In this document: piece by piece, positions 18,093 through 25,638 of the stretch
How the letters are laid out: every line of letters starts with the position of its first letter
Numbering within the stretch: the first letter of the stretch is position 1
Assembly: GCA_002356515.1 (NCBI GenBank)
Contig: AP017605.1
Location: 6,061,020 to 6,125,019, forward strand
Source of the DNA: Mesorhizobium loti
Lineage (GTDB): Bacteria; Pseudomonadota; Alphaproteobacteria; Rhizobiales; Rhizobiaceae
Length of the DNA stretch: 64,000 bases
Direction of reading: 5' to 3'
The notes under the pieces: generated by a model
Told to the model about the DNA's origin: nothing
What the model saw: only the letters and a program-made list of their open reading frames with translations
Database searches by the model: none
Position numbers and translations under genes: made by a program

Positions 18093-18908
18093 TCAGCGCC
18101 CGAATCCGGCGCGGATCGAGCGCAAAAGATCTGGGGTAAGCCTGACGCCTCGGTTGAACAGTCCGGCCGGCGCCAACGGTACACCCGGCCGGCAGCCCCA
18201 GGCGCCGCCCGAATGCGGGCGCGGACCGGCAGTGTGAACCGCGATCACCACCGGTGGGCCGGCCTGCTGACGCTGGATCCATACAGGCGCGCCGCTATGT
18301 CCCGGACAGGTATCGACGCTGTAGAAAAGCTGTCGTTCGGTGATCCGGTCGAGACGCTCGGCATGCTCCCATTGCGTGCCATCGGGTTTGTCGGCCGGAT
18401 AGCCCGAAATGTGCAGCAGGCGCGAACTGCGCAGCCGTTCGAGGTCTTGGCGGTTGGGCGACCACAGCCGGAAGAAGCCGGGCGCTGGCGAAAACGGCCG
18501 TTCGAGTTCGATCAGCCCGACATCGTGCAGCGCCGACGGTCGCCGGCGATAGGGCGGATTGACATGCCATCGCTTCGCCCATTGCCAGCCGAACGGCCGC
18601 GCCTCGCGAGACGCGCGGCCTGGTGTGACGCGGATGCGCACCGCCAGATTGGGCAGGCCGAGGCGCTTGCGGATCGGGCTGGTGATGCAATGTGCGGCCG
18701 TCAGCAGTCGCGTCGGCGAAATCAGGAATGCCGTGCAGCCGGTCAGCCTGCCGTCGCCGAAGTCGCGCTCGATATGGCAGACGGCGCTGTGCGGAAAGCG
18801 GTTGGTATGCGTGACCCTGGCGCGGCCATCGGTCGGCCCGACCACGGCATAGTCCGCCTCGTCGGCCAGACGGTCGAGTTCGAAGGGCGTGGGCGAAAAC
18901 AGCGTCAT
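18093..18908 (-). CDS. Trypsin-like serine peptidase
   Basis: A 271-residue chymotrypsin-fold protease with a full triad: H73 in LLTAAHC, D129 in LHDVGLIEL, S205 in PGHSGAPVW. Cysteines at 44, 58, 74 and 201 could form the usual disulfides. No signal peptide is visible, so it is either cytoplasmic or exported another way. Its start overlaps the stop of the small acidic-protein gene (ATGA). It is the last enzyme gene of the 18-28 kb cluster, which also encodes a metallopeptidase; processing of a cluster protein is an attractive guess only. Confidence 0.87.
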   Translation of the reverse strand: MTLFSPTPFELDRLADEADYAVVGPTDGRARVTHTNRFPHSAVCHIERDFGDGRLTGCTAFLISPTRLLTAAHCITSPIRKRLGLPNLAVRIRVTPGRASREARPFGWQWAKRWHVNPPYRRRPSALHDVGLIELERPFSPAPGFFRLWSPNRQDLERLRSSRLLHISGYPADKPDGTQWEHAERLDRITERQLFYSVDTCPGHSGAPVWIQRQQAGPPVVIAVHTAGPRPHSGGAWGCRPGVPLAPAGLFNRGVRLTPDLLRSIRAGFGR

Positions 18909-19261
18909 GTGTCTTGCCCGTGTTCGGCCTGCGGCGGCACGACATCCCGCGGCGTCACGTCCGGCGACGACACATCGTCGATCCCGGCCCCGCCCGCCGG
19001 CTCCTGTGGCGCCTCGACGGGATCCGTCTCATCGGTTGCCGCCGCGCCGAGCATGCCGCGCAGGCGGTCGACCAGCAGGTGGGCCTCTTCGCCACGGCTC
19101 TCGAGATAGGCCATGGCCCGATCCATGAACTCCTCGTCGGACCGGAAAGGCACCTCCGTCTGGCGGTGCGGCGGCGACCGCAGCGCCTTGACCTCTTGCA
19201 GAACGATTGCGTCCAGATCGGCCCATACCGACCTTGAATGCGGTGCGACTTGCCCGTGCAT
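18905..19261 (-). CDS. Small acidic protein of unknown function (18-28 kb cluster)
   Basis: A 118-residue protein I do not recognise. The N-terminal two thirds look helical (SVWADLDAIVLQEVKAL, then DEEFMDRAMAYLESRGEEAH, then LLVDRLRGMLG); the last 40 residues are acidic, proline-rich and probably disordered. AAGGAGG stands ahead of the ATG at 19261. It overlaps the protease gene by four bases, so the two products are made together, and it could be a protease partner or substrate (inference). Confidence 0.7.
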   Translation of the reverse strand: MHGQVAPHSRSVWADLDAIVLQEVKALRSPPHRQTEVPFRSDEEFMDRAMAYLESRGEEAHLLVDRLRGMLGAAATDETDPVEAPQEPAGGAGIDDVSSPDVTPRDVVPPQAEHGQDT

Positions 19262-19278
19262 CGGGGCCTCCTTCGGGT

Positions 19279-19977
19279 TCAGTTGTCGTACATCAGTGCC
19301 GCTTCGTCGAATGTCGTGCTGTTGGGGTCGTAGAGCAGCGGGCGCTCCCGGTCCTGCAGCCAGCCCTCATAGTTCCTGGCCCGGCGCGGATGCATGGCCT
19401 GGCGGGTGAGCCGGGCCGCCTGGACCAGAATCTGGCCCGGCTGCAAATTGCGGATCGCGGCGTTGACCCTCGGGTCGGCGCGGCTCGGCTGCCGGTAATG
19501 TTCGATGATCCGCTGTGCGATGGAATTGGTTCCCTTGGTCATGCCGATGCTCAGCGGACGGTTGCGGTCTATGCCGGCGCGGGTGATGCGATAGACCTGC
19601 GGCCCCGGTGCCAGGAATGGCCGCAACAACGCATCGACCTGGCCGCCCCGGCTGGCAGCGGTGCGCGCCGCGTCGATGGCCGCGAGCGACACCGGCGGGG
19701 TCCAGCCGCGCCAGCCCGGCAGTTGCGAACCGCGCGCCCGCACCGATGTCTGGCGGCGCGCCGGCCGTGGCGCACGCCGCACGGTCGCCTCGTCGAAAGA
19801 GGCGTCGCCACCGCAACCGCAACCGCAACCGCCGCTTGGAAAATGCCGGCGCCGGACCTCGACGGCGCGAAAGCCCTGCTGCTGGCGGCAGCGCGCGCAG
19901 CCGCATAGCCGGCGGTGGGGCACTATTTGCGCTGCCTCGTCGACCAGCGCGTCGAGTTGTTCGTCGAGATATGACAT
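19279..19977 (-). CDS. GIY-YIG-like protein with Cys-rich N-terminus (18-28 kb cluster)
   Basis: A 232-residue protein. Residues 25-57 are rich in cysteine and glycine (CGCARC, then GGCGCGCGG), possibly metal-binding. Residues 125-222 follow the order of GIY-YIG nuclease motifs: QVYRI (Y129), then SIGMT (143-147, with serine in place of the second tyrosine), R156 and H160 in IAQRIIEHY, E204 in YEGWLQDRERPL, and N219. Whether it still cuts DNA is open given the Tyr-to-Ser change. AAGGGAG precedes the ATG at 19977; an upstream in-frame start at 20031 lies inside the next gene. Confidence 0.65.
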   Translation of the reverse strand: MSYLDEQLDALVDEAAQIVPHRRLCGCARCRQQQGFRAVEVRRRHFPSGGCGCGCGGDASFDEATVRRAPRPARRQTSVRARGSQLPGWRGWTPPVSLAAIDAARTAASRGGQVDALLRPFLAPGPQVYRITRAGIDRNRPLSIGMTKGTNSIAQRIIEHYRQPSRADPRVNAAIRNLQPGQILVQAARLTRQAMHPRRARNYEGWLQDRERPLLYDPNSTTFDEAALMYDN

Positions 19978-20027
19978 GCCGGCTCCCTTCCTCGTACCCT
20001 GTTTCAACACGGTGCGCCGGTACGGCG

Positions 20028-21062
20028 TCACCCCGGACCAGCGTTGACTGTTGCGTCCGATGCCGTGGCCCGCCGGCGCAGCCTCGCCACTGTCCTCTCC
20101 CGCTGTTCGACCGTCGGCAACGGAAAGGACAGCCGCGCCGGCCGCGGGGGCCTGATGTCGAGATAGCGCGCGATATTGGCGTCGGGGCTGAGCTCCAGCT
20201 GAAGCACCGAGGCCGGAGCCGAAAGCAGCGAGACAACGCCCGGGCCGTGGCCGGCGACGGTGCTGTCCGAGTGCACGACCACGCCCACCGAAACATGCCC
20301 GCCCAGCCGTGACCGGCCAAAACGGTTGTCTGCGTCCATGATCCCGACGATGTCGCCGAACCGCAGCGAGCCGAGCTTGTAGCGCCGCACCATGCCAGGA
20401 TCCGACATCTGGATGTCGTAGTCGCCGCGCAGCACATTGTTGCGGCCCAGCCCCGAGCCCATGACGCGGGCCGGAATGCGGTGTGTCACCTTGACGTGGA
20501 TCCGGCCGTTGCGCTCGACCGGCCGCCAGCGGGCAAGCAGCCGCGGCGAGCAGTTCCAGATCGCGACGTCGGGATAATCTGTCAGGCGCAGGCCAAGGCC
20601 ATAGGCCCAGACCTGGATGCGGTCACCGATCGCCATCTGCCGCATCGCCGGCAGCGGAAAGTCGATCAGCACCGTATCAACGCCGCCATGCTTGCCGGTC
20701 ACCACGCCGCGTGCACCGGCGGCGCGGCCCGTGGTGACGATGGCGTGATTGCCGATACAGGAATAGCTTTGCAGCGCCTGGTTGGCGGCATCGGGGTTGC
20801 CGCCCGCGGCGCGCGCCTCGTTGCGGATCGACACCGCCGGTTCGACATGGTCGCCGGCCAGCCCGACGCAGGGGTCACCCACGCGATGGTTGAGCACGAT
20901 GCCGCCAGTGCCCGGCAGCGAGCGTGGCCTGCCATCATAGCCGATACGCCATGGCGTCCCCCTTTCGGTCGGCGAGGCCACCTGTCCCGCGACGCTGATC
21001 ATGACCAGGTCGCGCGCGTTGGTGCGCAAGCCGTGGACCGGAAGGATGCGGGGCGGTTTCAT
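20028..21062 (-). CDS. DUF4438-like protein (18-28 kb cluster)
   Basis: A 344-residue protein resembling the DUF4438 family. It has PGTGGIVLNHRVGDP, SYSCIGNHAIVTTGRAAGARGVVTGKHGG, GDRIQVWAYGLGLRL and LRFGDIVGIMDADNRFGRS. The body is beta-rich; family function is unknown. No signal peptide or membrane helix is present. The ATG at 21062 overlaps the stop of the upstream gene (ATGA). The family is usually a stand-alone gene to my knowledge, so its place in this cluster is notable. Confidence 0.75.
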   Translation of the reverse strand: MKPPRILPVHGLRTNARDLVMISVAGQVASPTERGTPWRIGYDGRPRSLPGTGGIVLNHRVGDPCVGLAGDHVEPAVSIRNEARAAGGNPDAANQALQSYSCIGNHAIVTTGRAAGARGVVTGKHGGVDTVLIDFPLPAMRQMAIGDRIQVWAYGLGLRLTDYPDVAIWNCSPRLLARWRPVERNGRIHVKVTHRIPARVMGSGLGRNNVLRGDYDIQMSDPGMVRRYKLGSLRFGDIVGIMDADNRFGRSRLGGHVSVGVVVHSDSTVAGHGPGVVSLLSAPASVLQLELSPDANIARYLDIRPPRPARLSFPLPTVEQRERTVARLRRRATASDATVNAGPG

Positions 21063-21892
21063 GCCGCAGCCTCCGCAGGGGCCAGTTCGTACCAGAGCGC
21101 GCAGGCATTGCGCCAGGGATCGTCCGGCGTCTCGTCGTGGTCGGCAGGATCCTCCAGCGCCCAGTCGGTTTCGCTCCAGCCGTCCGGCAGCGCCAGGATG
21201 ACCGGGGCGATCACCTGGATGATCGCGGCACTGCGGCCGCTGGCGGCTATTGGGGCCGCGGCCGGCCAGAACGCCGCACCGGACCAGCCCTGGATGGCGC
21301 CAGGATGGCGCGTGACTGGAAACGCCAGCCGTCCGAGATAATCACATAGCGGCGGGAGCGCGCCGGCGGCGCCAGCGCTGGTGAGGATATAGGTGCTCTC
21401 GGGCTGAAGGGCGGCGGACAGCGCGATCACATCGCGGGCGCATTCATCCAGTGGCGCGGCGGTGCCGGCCAGATCGCCAAGCCGCGCTTCGAGCGCGGCG
21501 CAGCAGCCTTCGAAACGCGGCAGCAGGGCCGTTCCCTCGCGTTCTGGCAGCGCACTCTCATACTGTGCGTCGCCGATCCAGTGCACGCGCGACGACAGCC
21601 GGCCGTTCTGCCAGGCCCGCCGCCATGGTTCGAGTTCCAGCACCAGTTCCCGCAATGTGGCGTCCCTGACATCGGGACGGAGCCAGCCGCCGCCCATCTG
21701 GTCCGGCCGGTGGCGGTAATATTCGTCATTGTCGAGCAAGGTGTAGAAGCCGCGCGGCAGCCACACCCGCGCCGATTGCGACAGCGTCACCGTCACCAGC
21801 AATCCCATCGGCGACAGCGCCAGCGGCGCGTCGATGACGATGTTCGGCGGCTTTGGCGAAAAGCGCCCGGGAAGAGCCAGATGGTGGTCCAT
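21059..21892 (-). CDS. Unknown protein F of the 18-28 kb cluster
   Basis: A 277-residue protein I do not recognise. It is soluble, with no signal peptide. A mainly beta N-terminal third (NIVIDAPLALSPMGLLVTVT, then RVWLPRGFYTLLDNDEYY) precedes helical stretches, and the acidic C-terminus is tryptophan-rich (SETDWALEDPADHDE). ATG at 21892 is chosen over an in-frame TTG nine bases upstream. A palindromic repeat lies just ahead of it, so it may begin a second transcription unit. It is coupled by overlap to the DUF4438 gene. Confidence 0.7.
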   Translation of the reverse strand: MDHHLALPGRFSPKPPNIVIDAPLALSPMGLLVTVTLSQSARVWLPRGFYTLLDNDEYYRHRPDQMGGGWLRPDVRDATLRELVLELEPWRRAWQNGRLSSRVHWIGDAQYESALPEREGTALLPRFEGCCAALEARLGDLAGTAAPLDECARDVIALSAALQPESTYILTSAGAAGALPPLCDYLGRLAFPVTRHPGAIQGWSGAAFWPAAAPIAASGRSAAIIQVIAPVILALPDGWSETDWALEDPADHDETPDDPWRNACALWYELAPAEAAA

Positions 21893-21913
21893 CACTGACA
21901 ACCTTCAGACTGC

Positions 21914-22019
21914 CTAGAGCAATTCCTGGAAAAGCGTGACGCGGCTTTCCCACTGGAATTGCCTAGAAACAAAGCTTTGGAGCTGTTCAGCAATTCCGCG
22001 CGACGCCGAACAGCTCCAA
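21914..22019. repeat. RIME-like palindromic intergenic element, two hairpins
   Basis: First stem: GCAATTCC (21919-21926) with GGAATTGC (21955-21962), extended inward by GGAAAAGC/GCTTTCC. Second stem: TTGGAGCTGTTC (21977-21988) with GAACAGCTCCAA (22008-22019), 12 bases perfect. The layout CTAGAGCAATTCC...GGAATTGC...AACAAAG matches the rhizobial intergenic mosaic type as I remember it. It may act as a processing or attenuation point inside the cluster transcript. Confidence 0.75.
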
Positions 22020-22023
22020 CGGT

Positions 22024-23127
22024 TCAGGCGGCTATGCGCGAGGCGGTGTTGCGATTGAGCCCGTAGGACCAATGCACACGATCGCCATCGAGGCCGGGGA
22101 AGCGGCGCCCTTCGCGCGTCAGCCGGTAGGCGGCGAGCCATGCATCGGCTTGCGAACCCATCTTCTTTGCGTCGGCGTCGAATTCGGCCGGCGTGATCGT
22201 CGTGCGGAAATCGTTCTCGGCGATATATTGCAACGTCCTGCGCCCAGCATCCGCCATCTTGGCGCGCTGCGACATCTCGGCCGCACCGCCCAGGTGCCGG
22301 TTGGCGACGGCTTCGATAACATCCCATTTGGTGTTGGCGTCGAAGGATTTCTTGATATCGGGCGCGTCGAACAGCTCGAAGATCTGCTGCACGTATTGGC
22401 CGGTTTCCCGCGTCAGCGCCAGGATGTTGCCGTAGCTCGAACGATCGAGATGGTAGCGCAGGTCCGTGCCGACGCGCTGCACCGTGGCCAGTGCGGCGAA
22501 TGGCCGGTCGTTGATGGTCGAACTGCCACGGATGACCTGGCCGATCGTCAGGTCCTGGAAATACTGCGACATCGCATTCATGAAGGCGACCAGCATGAAG
22601 TGGAAGCTGCGGTTGACGATCGCGCCCGAGGGCACCGGCGCGCGGCCATAATTGAAGACACGACGGTAGGCAATCAGCCGGTCGCGGCGCTTGTAGCGGA
22701 TCGGCCGCCACTTCTCGAGGATGTAGAGCCCGCGCGCGCCGGGGCCGCGCTGGATGCGGATCTGCCCGTTCTGGAACAGCCGGCGCAGCACATCGACCAC
22801 CTGGAACAGCTTCATGCGGTCCATCTGGTAGATGTAGTAGAGTTCGGCCGATGCCTGCAGCTGCGGCGGGATGATGGATTCGTCGAAATCATTGCGCAGC
22901 AGCGGCATCTGCAGCGCATCGAACGGCTTGACCGGTCCATCGCCGAAGCCGACCAGATCCGCGAAGCTGGTGGTCGTCGAACTGGACGACCGATCAAGCA
23001 GTTCACCATAGCGGCCCTCGAACTCGCTTTCGAAAGCAGCCCGGTCCGCCGGCGACAATCCGGGCAGTTCGTCCCTGAAGAAGCGCTGGAACAGCCGTTG
23101 GATGACCTCATTGGATTCGCTAGCCAT
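22024..23127 (-). CDS. Unknown protein E of the 18-28 kb cluster
   Basis: A 367-residue soluble protein without a family I can name. It starts with a helical segment (NEVIQRLFQRFFRDELPGLS), has a basic middle (GLYILEKWRPIRYKRRDRLIA) that looks like a winged-helix or nucleic-acid-binding patch, and a helical second half (FHFMLVAFMNAMSQYFQDL and after). The C-terminus HWSYGLNRNTASRIAA ends just before the RIME-like element. ATG at 23127 is preferred over 23139. No catalytic signature is apparent. Confidence 0.7.
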   Translation of the reverse strand: MASESNEVIQRLFQRFFRDELPGLSPADRAAFESEFEGRYGELLDRSSSSTTTSFADLVGFGDGPVKPFDALQMPLLRNDFDESIIPPQLQASAELYYIYQMDRMKLFQVVDVLRRLFQNGQIRIQRGPGARGLYILEKWRPIRYKRRDRLIAYRRVFNYGRAPVPSGAIVNRSFHFMLVAFMNAMSQYFQDLTIGQVIRGSSTINDRPFAALATVQRVGTDLRYHLDRSSYGNILALTRETGQYVQQIFELFDAPDIKKSFDANTKWDVIEAVANRHLGGAAEMSQRAKMADAGRRTLQYIAENDFRTTITPAEFDADAKKMGSQADAWLAAYRLTREGRRFPGLDGDRVHWSYGLNRNTASRIAA

Positions 23128-23168
23128 AACAGACCTCATGTTGCTCGAATTGGCGGCTCACGGTTTTT

Positions 23169-23843
23169 TCAGGCTTTGGGCGGCTCGCCGGACGCTGCGT
23201 CCTGGCTGGCGGCAATGGCGTTCAATACGGCTGGCGCCAGGTCGAAGAAGCGCGCCAGTTCGCTGTCGGTCACAACTGTGGGAAGTCCAGTGCTGAAAGT
23301 GTTGGCGTCGCGGACGCGTCTCACGAATTCGTTGCGCCGGGTTTCCAGGGGCTTGCCCTTCTGGAATGCCACGATCTCCTGCAACGATGCGAATTTCGCC
23401 TGGTTGAACCAGCGCCCTGCGATTGTCCGGCCGACGATATCGCCTGATGTGTCGACGGCCGCAGCATAGAGCGCGGTGACATTGTCCTTGTCGCGCAGGC
23501 CAAGCGACTGAACCGTTTCGTCCAGCCTGTCGATCGCCTTGCCGATCTCGCCAAGCTTCTTGTCGATAATGTCGCCATTGGGCTGGTTCTTCAGCGTGGT
23601 GGCAATGGCTTCGATCGCCACGGTCAAGCGGTCGAAGGCCTTCGATTGTTCGCCGTCGGGGAACCCCTTGATTGCCTTGGCAACGTCGCCGATGGCCTTC
23701 TGGGTCCCCTTGCTGCTGCTGTCGACTTTCTCGGTCAACAGATCGATCGACTGCGGCGTCTCGGCCTCTACTTCGAAGCGGGCTTTGACCCCGGCGTGGA
23801 ACTTGTTGGCCGGATGGTAGGGAAACGGAATTTTCGCAGCCAT
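23169..23843 (-). CDS. Coiled-coil protein of unknown function (18-28 kb cluster)
   Basis: A 224-residue protein. After MAAKIPFPYHPANKFHAG comes a helical stretch with regular spacing of hydrophobic residues (KVDSSSKGTQKAIGDVAKAI, then RLTVAIEAIATTLKN, then KLGEIGKAIDRLDETVQSLG), which reads as a coiled coil from about residue 30 to 115. The rest is helical and ends in an Ala/Ser/Pro tail. GAGAGGAG precedes the ATG at 23843. This could be a structural or scaffold component (inference); no homologue is recognised. Confidence 0.7.
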   Translation of the reverse strand: MAAKIPFPYHPANKFHAGVKARFEVEAETPQSIDLLTEKVDSSSKGTQKAIGDVAKAIKGFPDGEQSKAFDRLTVAIEAIATTLKNQPNGDIIDKKLGEIGKAIDRLDETVQSLGLRDKDNVTALYAAAVDTSGDIVGRTIAGRWFNQAKFASLQEIVAFQKGKPLETRRNEFVRRVRDANTFSTGLPTVVTDSELARFFDLAPAVLNAIAASQDAASGEPPKA

Positions 23844-23866
23844 TGTCCTGCTCCTCTCCTGCCTGC

Positions 23867-25627
23867 TCAAGCCGACCAGTAGTCGGGACGGTTCTGCCCC
23901 ATGCTCGCCATCGAGCTGGCGATCGGCGACGGCATCTGGACCGGGCTCGGCAGATTGGTGCCCTGGCCGAACGTATCGGCGAGGATCCGGCGGATCATCC
24001 AGCGGATCAGCGACTGGTTGTTGCGGAAATTGAAGACGTTGAAGTCGCATTGTGGGGTCAGCGACCGCACCAGGCGCTCGGTCTGGTCCTCCGCTTGGTA
24101 GAAGGTGCGCAACTCACGCACCACCAACCCTTTCAGGCTCGAATCCCAGGCGCCGGGACCACCGAACGGGTTGAGCAATTCGCCGGAGATCGTGCCGAGC
24201 TTGCTCTTCAGCCTGTCGCTGAATTCGCACAAAAGCACACCGGGGTTCTTCAACTGGTCGGTCAGCTCCAGCACCGCGTCGACGACGATACCGACGGCGG
24301 TCGCCCGCCTCTCCTGTTCGCCGAGGCCGTCCGGGTCGGTGCCGACCGCGTAGAGATCGATCGCCCTGTCGAGCAGGAACAGCATGTAGTCCAGCAGCAC
24401 CTGGCAGCTGATGTCGTCATCGTCGCAGCCGCAGCCGGCGAAGCAGTCGACCTGCTCGAGCAGGAAGCCGCGCGCGATGGTGAGGTTCATCAGGCGGATG
24501 GCGCCTTGGTCGGGGCCGCCCGCGCCGTAGAGGCCGTAGACGATGATCGGTGGCCGCGCGACATAGAGCAGCCGCGAGCTGCCTTTGGCGACAAACGCAT
24601 CGACGAAGAGCTGCAGGCTGGAGACGAATGCCACCAGCGGCGGCGATTCCGGCGGGCCTGAAGTGATCGGCACGTCGATCGGAACCGGGATGCTCTGGCC
24701 GAACTGGATCAGACGCTGGAAGCGGTGGACCAGCATCGCAGACGCCGTCGACAACTCACGCAGCCCCTCGACGCTTGCTCCTGTCGACAGGTCGACCAGG
24801 TCGTCCATCGCTTGTGACAGCGCGTTCTCCTCCAGCAGTGCGCGCAGGTCCGCCTGGCCGCCGGCCTCCAGTTGCTGCACCAGATTGCGGTAGGCTTCGA
24901 TGCCGCGCGGCCAGTCCTCCTGGCCAAGCGCGCTTTCGACCGAGCCGGTCAGGCTGCGCAGTGCCATGATGACGGCGTTGCGGCGCGCCTGCAGTTCGCC
25001 GGCCGCCGAACGCACGATCGCGGTGCTGCGGGTGATGCCGTTGGACGCCAGTCCCTCGCCGATGGCGACAAGGATCAGCCCGGCCAGGACGTCGCAGCTC
25101 TGGGCAAAGCGCCGGAAAAGGATGGCGCTGCCGTCGGTCAGCGTGCCGACATAGCGCGCCAGCCGCGAATACTCGCCGAGCTGGCGTCGGGCCGACATGG
25201 CCCGGTCGTGGTTGACCGAATCCAGCGCCAGGCGTGCGGCCGCAAGCCCATCAGTGGCGAGCTGACGGATCGAGCGTCCCCAACCAATCATCTCGATGCG
25301 GATATCCTTCAGCGGCGATGAGGTTGAAAGTGTCTGCAGATCGCGTTCGAGGTCATCCTGCGCCTGCGCCATCTCGACGGAGGACGGGCCTGTATTCTGG
25401 ACCTGCGGCACGTAGTCGGGCACGCTCGAATAGGGCAGTCCCGCGCGTTCGCGTCGGTCCCTGTCCGCTTCCTGCGGGTAGAAATTCAAGAGCGCGTTGG
25501 CGATCTGGTCGGGATCGCGTGGATCACTGACGCGCAGCGTCTTGCGCAGCAGATTGTCGACGGCGACCGTGGCGGGCGACCGAAACTTCGAGACCGGGCT
25601 GGCGGCGGTGGTAAACAGGTCGGCCAT
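23867..25627 (-). CDS. Large helical protein of unknown function (18-28 kb cluster)
   Basis: A 586-residue protein, the largest in the cluster, with no recognisable domain. It is predominantly helical and has a cysteine/aspartate knot CFAGCGCDDDDISC at residues 395-408 that could bind a metal. Its hydrophobic stretches (VLAGLILVAIGEGLA; VLLDYMLFLLDRAIDLY) are amphipathic rather than clear membrane spans. The C-terminal tail is Met/Ser/Pro-rich. It lies between the metallopeptidase and the coiled-coil protein, 11 and 23 bases apart, so cotranscription is nearly certain. Confidence 0.72.
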   Translation of the reverse strand: MADLFTTAASPVSKFRSPATVAVDNLLRKTLRVSDPRDPDQIANALLNFYPQEADRDRRERAGLPYSSVPDYVPQVQNTGPSSVEMAQAQDDLERDLQTLSTSSPLKDIRIEMIGWGRSIRQLATDGLAAARLALDSVNHDRAMSARRQLGEYSRLARYVGTLTDGSAILFRRFAQSCDVLAGLILVAIGEGLASNGITRSTAIVRSAAGELQARRNAVIMALRSLTGSVESALGQEDWPRGIEAYRNLVQQLEAGGQADLRALLEENALSQAMDDLVDLSTGASVEGLRELSTASAMLVHRFQRLIQFGQSIPVPIDVPITSGPPESPPLVAFVSSLQLFVDAFVAKGSSRLLYVARPPIIVYGLYGAGGPDQGAIRLMNLTIARGFLLEQVDCFAGCGCDDDDISCQVLLDYMLFLLDRAIDLYAVGTDPDGLGEQERRATAVGIVVDAVLELTDQLKNPGVLLCEFSDRLKSKLGTISGELLNPFGGPGAWDSSLKGLVVRELRTFYQAEDQTERLVRSLTPQCDFNVFNFRNNQSLIRWMIRRILADTFGQGTNLPSPVQMPSPIASSMASMGQNRPDYWSA

Positions 25628-25638
25628 GACATCTCACC

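Noticed and set aside
22072..23469. A 465-codon plus-strand open frame inside the unusual cluster
   Set aside because: Its composition (many H, R, Q, G) is that of shadow frames, and the minus-strand genes have better starts, spacing and overlaps.
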